DNA of 64,000 bases from positions 5,215,501 to 5,279,500 of the forward strand of contig NC_087093.1 of the NCBI RefSeq assembly GCF_963855985.1, in the 5' to 3' direction. Both the position numbers and the translations under genes were made by a program. Below the pieces are notes generated by a model, which was given only the letters and a program-made list of their open reading frames with translations, did not search any database and was not told the origin of the DNA. The DNA comes from Ostrinia nubilalis. Lineage: Eukaryota; Arthropoda; Insecta; Lepidoptera; Crambidae. Numbering within the stretch: the stretch's first letter is position 1; each line of letters opens with the position of its first letter. This document shows positions 56,175 through 64,000 of this stretch, in pieces.

Positions 56175-59103
56175 TCAGGCCGTGTCCGGGGGACGGATAG
56201 GGGAGAACCGGCCCGGTACATGTCTGTACCGTCCGAAATGGAAAGCAGGGCCTCGTACTCGCCGGCGAGTACGGTGTAACGAGCTACTGTGTTGTGGAGT
56301 AGTCGGCGTGCTTAAGGCAGTGATGTCTGTGTTCAGAAATTCGGTAATAGGATCGTCCGGGTCGTCTAGGACATGCCTAGGTCGTCGGTATTGGGCAGCG
56401 ACATCTTTCTGGGGTGTATACGTGGCGGCGCTAACGATAAGAGGGTTCTTGTGGTTGATCGCTTTATCAAAGTAGCGGCGAGAGGCTTCTTTCATAAAGT
56501 GATCAATCGATGGGATCTCGAAATCTCTATGGAGATTCGTATTACGCACGAACCACGGGGCGTCCGCGGCTCGGCGTAAGAATTTGTTTTGGAGGGTCTG
56601 GAATTTCTTAAGGTCTGTGCAGGAAGTGTGAGCAAACACCGGACTGGCGTAAGTCAACACTGGACGGATGCAGGTTTTGTAAATTGTCAACTTATTTCTA
56701 AGTGACAATTTACTTTTCCTTCCAACTAGGTGGTAGAGTCGGTGGATGTAGTGGTTCGCACGGCTCAAGACGCGTCTGAGGTGCGGAGCGAACGATAATC
56801 TCTGGTCGAGGGTGACACCTAAGTACTTGGCCTCACTTTTCCAAGGAATAGTTTGGTCAAATAAGGTGAGATGGGTGGGGACATTAGGACGAGTGCGAAC
56901 CGGAGGACGTTTCGCAGACAAAGCCCTAGAAAAGTACACGGCTGCACTTTTTTCGGGATTAACCTCGATACGCCACTTCCTGAACCATTCGCCTAATTGT
57001 GTGACTGCGCGTTGGAGCGCCAAGATGACGTAATTCCGATTACGTCCGGACTTGTAGAGTGCGGTGTCGTCCGCAAAGAGGGCTAAATCCGTATGCGGAT
57101 ATTTGGGGATGTCATTGACGTACAATGAAAAGAGGATGGGCGAGAGCACGGAGCCCTGGGGGACTCCGGCTCTTATGGGGCGGGGGGAGGAGAGGGAGCC
57201 ATCTACTCGGTAACGAAAGGTGCGATTCGATAAAAAGTCACGTAAGATGTGCACGAGACTGTCCGGCACACCGAGTTCGTAAAGCTTGTAAATCAAGCCA
57301 TTGTGCCAGACTTTATCGAATGCCTTCGCTACGTCGAAGAATAGCACTCCTGTCCCTACGGGTGGCTTAGCAGTGAGGCCGCTAAGTATGTGCTCCGTTA
57401 AGCGGTGCACCTGTTGTACGCAGGAATGTGAGGCGCGGAAGCCAAACTGTTCGTTTATTAAGAGATTATTAGAAAAAACATAATCTCTTAATCGAGAGAC
57501 AATTATACGTTCGTATAACTTACCCATGAGAGACTGATGGGTCTGTAGCTTGTGGGGTCAGCCAGTTTCTTACCGGGCTTCGGGATGCCAATGACTTCTG
57601 CCTCTTTCCACGCGTCGGGAAAGATGCAGTGAGACATGGCCGCGTTGAAAATAGCAACCAAGAGGTATACTAGGGGGGCGGGCAGGGCGCGTAAGACTCT
57701 ATTAGAGATACGGTCCGGGCCGGGGGCTTTGTTGGGACGGAAACCTTTGATTATCGTTCGCACCTCGTCGACGTTGGTCGGGTCTAGGGTTGTGGTCGGA
57801 GGGAGGGCGGCTCTACGTTCGACTTCGCTGTCCACCATGCGGAGGTGGGCAGAGTCTACTGGGAGGGTACTGGGGGAGCACTGTGCTTCTAGACTGTCGG
57901 CTAGACATTCAGCTTTGGCGTCGTCGTCAAACGCAAGCGTTTGATCGGGACGTAAAAGCGGTGGCGTGGACGCTACGGTGTCAGACTTAAAGGCTCTCGT
58001 CAACTTCCAATAGGCTTGGTGAGATGGCGAGATTTCTTTAAGTAGATCATCCCACTGATTGTTACGGAGTTCCGCGATACGAGCCTTGACAGCGCGCTGT
58101 AAGGAACGTAGGCGGACTCTGTTTTCCTCGGTTGGATAAGCGTCATAATCGCGAGTGGCTGCGTTCTTTGCCCTCAATAGCTCTCGCGCGTCGTCCGGCA
58201 ACCTGAGACGGTGGTTAGCCATCGCAGGCACTTGCCTAGACGAGTCGCCGATGGCGACCGAGATGTGACTAGTGAGCGCATCGATCGCGTGAATAGTTTC
58301 GTGAGGCGAAACTATATCGTCGGGGATTGAGGACAGTTGTGGGCTCTGACAGTTCCCAAGTTTTACCTTGAGTTTGTCCCAGTCCACAACTGTCTTCATA
58401 GTGGGTGTAGACTCAGGAGAGCCTAGTTGGAGTACGACAGGGCGATGGTCAGAAGTGAGCGCGTGCATGGTTTCTATAGACTGTAGGCGGAGGCCTATAT
58501 TCTTTAGAATTACCATGTCCAGAATGTCGGGCCGATGCTCGACATTGTAAGGATAGTGAGTGGGCGTCATAGGGACTAAGATGTCAAAGATGAGTTCCTC
58601 AGAGAGTTCGCTTAGCATCATGCCGTTGGCAGTGGATGTTACGCAACCCCAATGAGTGTGTTTGCTATTAAAGTCGCCGCCAAGAATGACTGCACTATTC
58701 ATAGCAAACAGGGCCTCAAAGTCGCTCCTTAAGGGAGTCTTGTTCGGGGAGAGGTAAACCGAGCCTATGAGAATGGGCTCGTGTCCAGTCATAGCTAGCC
58801 GACAGAGTGAGACTTCTAGGTTAGAGAGAGAAGGGGGATCGACTAAAGCACAGTGCAGAGAACGCTTATAGTAAAAAACGTGCCGCCGCCACGTGTGGGC
58901 CTATCGTGTCTAATGATATTGTAGTTCGCTATCCTAGGATTGCGAATAGAGGGTGTTAGGAGGGTCTCTTGAACCAGAAAGATGTCGACCTGGTGGTCGG
59001 TAAGGAACTGAGTAACCTCGTCCTTCTGCTGTCTAAGACCGTTAGCGTTGAAAAAAGCTAAGGTGATTGACCGGGGTTTGATCCTAGCGGTGGGGTTAGC
59101 CAT
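56175..59103 (-). pseudogene. Jockey LINE ORF2, endonuclease-reverse transcriptase with two frameshifts
   Basis: About 976 codons in three frames. 59103-58880 gives the endonuclease start (FFNANGLRQQKDEV, VQETLL). A one-base change in an A/T run near 58873-58878 breaks the frame. 58792-57530 continues with GGDFNSKHTHWG and TSDHRPVVL, which mark an AP-type endonuclease, and then enters the RT domain (PNKAPGPDRI, SYRPISL). A loss of several bases near 57524-57535 causes the second break. 57527-56175 holds the remaining RT (FGFRASHSC, DVAKAFDKVWH, AGVPQGSVLSP, FADD at about 57066-57077) and a C-terminal region. Motifs and order fit the jockey clade. As it stands it cannot make a full enzyme, though damage is minimal. 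Confidence 0.9.
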
Positions 59104-59105
59104 TA
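59101..59105 (-). promoter_or_regulatory. TAATG stop-start junction between ORF1 and ORF2
   Basis: On the minus strand the ORF1 stop TAA and the ORF2 start ATG share one A (ccgtaatggc). Coupled termination and reinitiation at UAAUG is known for the silkworm LINE SART1. By analogy, ORF2 here may be translated by the same ribosome. Confidence 0.8.
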
Positions 59106-60647
59106 CGGAGCGTGGAAAGAAGAGATAGCGTAGCAAAAGTCTACGTGTTCGGCGAGGATAGATAACCTATCCATGATGTTGCCTTCGCCATTAGTCGCGC
59201 GCAGTTTTGCGGCGATCACAAACATCTCGCCGACATTAATTTGGCCAAAGAAGTCTCTGACCAATTTAATGTCAGCCGCAGGTGAATGTGTAGGCTGGGG
59301 CTTGGCCTGAGGGGCCGGGACTTTGTGGGCCGGTGCCTTAGGGGCAGGGGGACTAGGGTTAGGCGCCTGATGGGTAGGTGCCTTTGGCGTAACCTTAGGG
59401 GCTGGGTGGGGTTGAGGAGCCTGCTGGAGCGCGGGTGGGGCCACAGCTGTTTGGGCGGGTGCGGGAGTAAGGCTGGCTGCCTGGGTGTAGGCCAGAGGCC
59501 TAGCCCAAGCATTGGGCCTATTGGGACGGAGGCTAGGAGCCTCACTTGCTACCGCAAAGTTGCGAGTAGCATTGATCTGCCTGGGGGCAGAGGGGATGGG
59601 GGCACGCGGCTGAGTGCGTGGGGCCCGGGGACAACCGCGATAATTCGCAGGATGACCCTGGGTACCACACAGTATGCAGCTCGGTGGTTCGGTGGCTGTG
59701 GCCTTGTCACGGACACAGTCGGCTGTGCCGTGATCGCCTAGGCACTTGACGCACTGGCCGGGAGCGCCGCGCTTTCGGGGTGGCTCAACTTTGAGCCCGG
59801 AGATGAAGCAAACCGATTTCAAGTTGAAAATCGATTTCGCTTCGTCGGAATAGTCCAAGACTACTTGGACAAGGTCAAAAGGTTCACGTGTACGAGTCCT
59901 GTACAGACGATGAACCTGTTTGACGGGGTAGTTTTGGGCCTTGAGGTCGGCCAAGATGGAGGCGGAGTCTAGCTCCTTGGGAATGCCACGGATAACAACC
60001 CGCAGCTCCCTTTCCTCCTCGCGGGGGAAAGTATGATAACCGATACGGTTCTCATCTAGGAACCGCGTTAGGGCTCGGTGCTCGTCGGAGGTGGACAAGG
60101 ACACCTTAATGCCTACATTGCACGACTTAGCGTGCGAGAAGTTGATGTGGCGCTCCTTAAGCGCGCCGGAAATCTTGTTCCAGGACGCCTTGTCCTGGAC
60201 AAAGACTGGGGGGACTCTGACAGTCCGCCCGGTGCTCGACTGCGAGCCGGATGGCTGGGAAGATTGCGAGGGCTGAGAGAGGCCCGAGTTGGCCTTCAGC
60301 GCCTTCGCAGGGGGGGAAGGAGGGGGAGAGGCCGCGGATTTGCGGGTCCTCTTCGGACGACTGACGGTGGTGAAGCCACTGTCATCGGCGTCTGAGACAG
60401 AGTCACATTCCATGTCCCTACTGGGGGCATGGGATTGGTGATCTATCACAATAGAGTGCTCGTTCGTGAGCGGGATTGGTAGAGGGGCCGAGTTCGGATC
60501 GCACATGGCGTCCTCGGGACATGAAGGGGAAGCAGGCTCCTCATACACAGAGCTTGCGAGGGTCTTTGCCCGTATGTGGGCTTTAAACCCGGAGAGGACC
60601 TCCGGGTGAGTGGCCCGGAGGAACTTTAAAAGTTCCTCCGTGTCCAT
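59103..60647 (-). CDS. Jockey LINE ORF1, Gag-like nucleic acid-binding protein
   Basis: 514 codons from the ATG at 60647 (MDTEELLKFL); the frame is open 37 codons further upstream but without an ATG. The first third is Ser/Pro-rich with a basic stretch (RPKRTRKSAASPP). A PRE/C2HC-type region spans about 214-290 (VVIRGIPKELDSAS). Two zinc knuckles follow: Cys299-Cys302-His306-Cys311 and Cys324-Cys327-His332-Cys339. A long Pro/Ala-rich segment and a short C-terminal conserved part (KLVRDFFGQINVGEM) end the protein. Such proteins coat LINE RNA in the ribonucleoprotein. The stop overlaps the ORF2 start. It appears intact, so it may still be functional; activity is not shown by the sequence. Confidence 0.88.
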   Translation of the reverse strand: MDTEELLKFLRATHPEVLSGFKAHIRAKTLASSVYEEPASPSCPEDAMCDPNSAPLPIPLTNEHSIVIDHQSHAPSRDMECDSVSDADDSGFTTVSRPKRTRKSAASPPPSPPAKALKANSGLSQPSQSSQPSGSQSSTGRTVRVPPVFVQDKASWNKISGALKERHINFSHAKSCNVGIKVSLSTSDEHRALTRFLDENRIGYHTFPREEERELRVVIRGIPKELDSASILADLKAQNYPVKQVHRLYRTRTREPFDLVQVVLDYSDEAKSIFNLKSVCFISGLKVEPPRKRGAPGQCVKCLGDHGTADCVRDKATATEPPSCILCGTQGHPANYRGCPRAPRTQPRAPIPSAPRQINATRNFAVASEAPSLRPNRPNAWARPLAYTQAASLTPAPAQTAVAPPALQQAPQPHPAPKVTPKAPTHQAPNPSPPAPKAPAHKVPAPQAKPQPTHSPAADIKLVRDFFGQINVGEMFVIAAKLRATNGEGNIMDRLSILAEHVDFCYAISSFHAP

Positions 60648-61314
60648 GGCATGGAGTTGAGATACGCGACGCGTGAATCTACGCCGGTTCGCAAGTCGCA
60701 ACCACCGAGAAGAGCCGGCAAGAAACTCGGTGGTTATAGCGGTGTGTAAGTCCCGCACAGTCGGTGTAAACCGTGCGGGGTGAGTGGGAAAAGTGTGCCC
60801 TAACCAATGTAACTACGCCGCAACGTAGCAACGCCGCGACGTAGGGTGAGTACCTACTCCTAGCAGTCCTTCAGGAGGGCCCCGGTCGCAAAAACAACCG
60901 GGGATACGCTCCTTCAGGGATGGAAAATAGGGAGGGGTAGGGGGGGGTCACGCCCGGCAGTGAAAAGACTGTGAAACCGAGTGTCTCAAGGGCGAGGAGG
61001 AACGCCTCACCCTCTCAAACGTGCCTTCCAGGAGGCCAAGGTTCACAGCCTAATATACCGGCGGCGGCAGGAAATTTCAGCGCCTTGAAAAAGGCACTGT
61101 CGGTCGCTCCCAATCGAACCGAACCGCCTTTAGAAAGGCGTTTAAAACTACGCTTGTTCGTTATCACCGTTAGGTATCCCAAGCGCAGCCGCGGGCAAGC
61201 CACGTAATTGTGACAAAACACCACAGAAACAAGACTCGCAGAGCGAAGGCGATAAGCTCGAGGAACACGGAGCGCAGCGCATGCGAGCGGGCGGGCGAGG
61301 CGGAGCGCACGTCC

Positions 61315-61999
61315 TAGGGCTTCCAATCCCGCACCCCGTGGTCGATCCCGGTATTGGCGGGAGTTGGAATTCAAATCCCGCGGGATCCCGGTATTGGCGG
61401 GATCCCGCATATAATTATGAAAAATATTATGTGAGGCAAATAAAACAATACTTTAATCAATTTAAATCAACGTAATTTCACTTTAATTAACGTTAAATGA
61501 GATCACTCAAATTACACTTCAATTACTGAGATCAAATATAAAAATACAATCAACTTCAATCAAGTACAATAGAAAAAAACAGTTTCAGCTGAATGATAAA
61601 TAATTATGTAGTTTCTTTCATATTTTTTTTATCATTCAATTGGAAATGTTTGCGAAGAAAACATAGCATGTCTAAAGTGTCGTCTGCCAAACTGCAGCGT
61701 ATTTTAGAGGCAATATAGCCAGCAGCAGAGAAGGCTCTTACGGCTTCCACACTAGTCGGTGGTATTCCTTTTAAAGAATTGTATGTAAATGTGAGATATT
61801 TCCCCATTGACCCTCCGGACTCATAAAGAGTTTTTCAGTAGCCGACCGATCGCAGTCGCGAATGGTCGTGCGCATGTTTCTTTACAGTCCCACAAATCCC
61901 GCGGGATCTCGCACCCGTAATCCCGCAGCACGCGGGACTAAGAAATGATGCGGGATCCCGGAATACCGAGATCTCGGTATTGCGGGATTGGAAGCCCTA
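61315..61999 (-). mobile_element. 685-bp hAT relic inserted in the jockey 5' UTR
   Basis: Perfect 18-bp inverted ends (tagggcttccaatcccgc and complement) and a perfect 8-bp duplication gcacgtcc (61307-61314, 62000-62007) define it. Next to both ends are further copies of gcgggatcccggtattggcg-like sequence, likely binding sites. AT-rich interior. It arrived after the LINE. Confidence 0.92.
61604..61807 (-). pseudogene. hAT transposase, C-terminal dimerisation segment
   Basis: 67 codons with NSLKGIPPTSVEAVRAFSAA followed by AGYIASKIRCSLADDTLDML and CFLRKHF. This is the hallmark of the C-terminal dimerisation region of hAT transposases. The upstream BED finger and catalytic domain are absent, so the frame is the remaining 3' end of a deleted transposase gene. 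The first Met is internal to the original protein. Its orientation agrees with the element reading on the minus strand. Confidence 0.88.
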
Positions 62000-62053
62000 G
62001 CACGTCCGTACCGTGCGAGCGATGCGAAGCGAATGTCTGTAGTCACTTAATTT

Positions 62054-63140
62054 ACACTATCACGCAATTTATATCAAATTTAATTCCAACTAGAACGGGT
62101 CAGTCTCAACTAACAACGTTCGCTGAAAAACTCGCACACCTAAAACTTCTAACTTGTGTGACTGTGAACTAACTTTTAGACAGGCAAGTTTAGTACTGCG
62201 ACCAAAGGGCGAAGCCGCAATCTGGACATCTAGATAACTTACGTTAGTAAAAAATAAGGTCCGTACCTATTTCAAAACAAAGGGCAAAACTAAATTAAAT
62301 TTTAGACATGGACGCCCTCTTCAAATGCTTGAATTGAATCGACTTTAGAGTTTTAGTTCGAACCTTTATAAAATTCAATTTGTATTTATACGTAAGGTCA
62401 GCTATGTTCTGTCTCACGGGCATACAATGTGAAAAAAAAAAGAGTTTAGATCAAATACATTATTAGAACTTGTTCACTTGAACATCTCCGTATCTTCTAC
62501 CTTATGGTAGCTATTCAATATTATTATTATTCAATACGGTTGAAACGAACGAACGAAGTATTATTGTGATTTATATTAATACCTAGTTAAGCTATTCAGC
62601 TTAACTTACCTACTCAACTACAATAGAGTAATACCTAACCCTGTCACCTACTTAAATACGCAAATTTCAATCAAAACAATCATCTAAATTCGCGTCATAC
62701 TCAACTTAAGATTTGTAGCCCACGCGCAGATAAGCTTCCGTACAGGTAAAGCTAAATAAAAATAACATCGCTGTTGAAGGTTGGAAGCTTTGATAATTTT
62801 AATCCGACGCACGTGGACCTACGAAGCCTTTCGTTGTTTGCTCTGCGACTTGCTGGTACTCGTGGTTTCCATGTAAAAGGTCTAAAGTTTGGACTGGGTA
62901 CTATACAAATATTTGCGTTGAAAAGTAAAGCTATATTTGTTTGTATTTATCGAAGTTTTTCCTTAGAATATTGTAGTGATACTAATTAGGTACTGGCTCT
63001 AATATTTAAGTTATAAATTCCAATTAAGTAGTTCTAAATATACGGTAAATTATTTAGTGATGAACGAATTTAATTAGATAGCTTTCATGTGTTTTATTGT
63101 TTCATTAATTATTATCGTCTTAACTGTAGCCATACATTAA
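62054..63140. other. No feature recognised
   Basis: About 1.1 kb, AT-rich; the short frame at 62774-62989 has no recognisable domain. Confidence 0.45.
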
Positions 63141-63144
63141 AAAC

Positions 63145-63365
63145 TAGCTGTTCCCGCGACTTCGTACGCGTGAAAATATGTACCTAGTTTGAATAATATT
63201 TCCCGTTTTTGGAACATTTTTCTTTACTGCTTCGCCCCTATTGGCCGTAGGGTTATGTTATATAGCCTTAAGCCTTCCTCGTTAAATGGGCTATCCAACA
63301 AAAATCGGACCAGTAGTTCCTGAGATTGGCGCGTTCAACCAAACAAACAATATTAGTATAGTTTT
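63145..63365 (+). repeat. LINE/SINE-type 3' tail, second family
   Basis: Starts aactagctgttcccgcgact, contains tatttcccgtttttggaaca and accagtagttcctgagattg, ending near caatattagtata; related to 7603-7830. Confidence 0.65.
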
Positions 63366-63857
63366 TAGGAAATTATTTTTTCCTTGCTATTTATTGTTCA
63401 TTTAATATAAACCGACACTCGTGTTTCAAAAAGTAATACCTTATTTGTTACCCAGAACAGGAACAAAATCTTAGGGAAGTGCCATAGTATTTTTTCGACC
63501 AAGATTATGTGGGCGCCGCTGGCTAAAGGAAAAACTCAAAACGATGTAAATTAATATTATCTGCAATGAAATAACACGTGAAACAATAATATTTGATGTT
63601 ATGTTTTATTTATTTTACTTATTAATTCTCGTGAAATAAAACTCCTCCTAAAACGGCTTGACCGATTCATAAGAAAGTGTGTATATTCTCACGAATGGGA
63701 CAGAAACTATTTTTTATACCCCTAGGTGCAAAACAAGGTTTGCGATACATCTATCATAATAATTGTTAGATAAATGTGTGTACTTAGAACTCTAATGTAA
63801 ACTACAGGAATACAAGACTTCTCTCGTCAATTCATGCTGATTCTGTTTTATTATTTA
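63366..63857. other. No feature recognised
   Basis: Nothing supportable was seen. Confidence 0.4.
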
Positions 63858-64000
63858 ACTAGCTGACCCGGCGAACTCTGTTCCGAAGGCAATAAATAAG
63901 CCATCGCAATTTTTCCTTATTTGCTCACCGTTTAGACCTACCCTGGACTACGACAAACATTTTAAAACCAAAATCAGCTCAATCGGCCCAGCCGTTCTCG
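63858..64000 (+). repeat. LINE/SINE-type tail, cut by the window edge
   Basis: Starts aactagctgacccggcgaac and reaches caatcggcccagccgttctc at the edge, the usual order in lepidopteran tails. Confidence 0.6.

Larger units (their letters stand above)
55836..62039 (-). mobile_element. Full-length jockey-clade LINE, nearly intact
   Basis: A minus-strand insertion bounded by the 14-bp duplication tagtcacttaattt (55825-55838 and 62040-62053; the final bases overlap the poly(A)). It ends in about 13 A (T-run to 55848). From 5' to 3' it has a GC-rich 5' UTR interrupted by a hAT relic, ORF1, ORF2 starting in the TAATG junction, and a short 3' UTR. The element without the hAT is about 5.5 kb, the size expected for a complete jockey-type LINE with a 5' UTR. 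It is far more GC-rich than its surroundings. Two frameshifts in ORF2 are the only obvious lesions. A 135-bp relative lies at 15483. Confidence 0.92.
60759..62039 (-). other. 5' UTR and internal promoter region of the jockey LINE
   Basis: About 590 bp of GC-rich sequence once the hAT relic and its duplicated 8 bp are left out. The element starts acagacattcgcttcgcatc on the minus strand. LINEs of this clade use promoters at their own 5' end; no specific box could be assigned. Confidence 0.6.

Noticed and set aside
56182..58550. Several plus-strand frames opposite the jockey LINE
   Set aside because: They are antisense shadows of the GC-rich ORF2, which has clear motifs on the minus strand.

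Overview
The window looks like about 64 kb of AT-rich insect chromosome, most probably from a moth or butterfly. This rests on recognising repeat families common in Lepidoptera: RTE-type LINEs with a C-terminal block containing the residues VGRPPTRWTDD, many interspersed tails ending TTTATAATATTAGTA, and a short retroposon reading CACCTGATGGTAAGTGATTA. It also contains a jockey-type LINE. There is no sign of bacterial gene organisation, no rRNA, no credible tRNA gene and no CRISPR array. Most of the longer open frames come from transposable elements.

Region by region: 0.5-1.7 kb is a nonautonomous inverted-repeat transposon with a 6-bp target duplication. 2.2-4.4 kb is repetitive sequence between two 17-bp direct repeats. 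4.5-6.4 kb holds RTE LINE fragments, two of them with an inverted 5' part (twin priming), and a short MITE. 7.91-13.39 kb is a complete LTR retrotransposon on the minus strand. Its LTRs are identical by eye and it has a 4-bp target duplication, a tRNA-Lys-type primer site and one 711-codon frame. That frame encodes Gag, protease and the integrase zinc-binding region but lacks reverse transcriptase, RNase H and the integrase core. 14-31 kb is a nest of hAT, PIF/Harbinger-like, TA-flanked and foldback MITEs. One 229-bp-type MITE is expanded to 4.3 kb by a dead RTE LINE and a 908-bp TA-flanked element. 33.1-35.3 kb is a 2.2-kb hAT-like element carrying a possible captured exon, a minisatellite and an RTE fragment. 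37-39 kb holds a large inverted repeat with G/C runs and a TTAA-flanked element. 41.6 kb holds a third twin-primed RTE.

The best candidate for a host gene is a short first exon at 42,869-42,923 (plus strand). It sits behind a GC-rich upstream region and has a hydrophobic N-terminus and a consensus splice donor. The rest of 41-55 kb is mostly sequence in which no gene was recognised and may be intronic or intergenic, with scattered repeats. 55.84-62.04 kb is a nearly intact, full-length jockey-clade LINE on the minus strand. It has ORF1 (Gag-like), ORF2 (endonuclease plus RT, two frameshifts), a TAATG stop-start junction, poly(A) and a 14-bp target duplication. A 685-bp hAT relic that still encodes the hAT dimerisation segment is inserted in its 5' UTR.

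The two most complete elements illustrate different lifestyles. The LTR element cannot copy itself and must borrow polymerase and integrase, yet has moved very recently. The jockey LINE carries its own machinery and has two small lesions. All calls come from reading the sequence by eye; no database search was possible.
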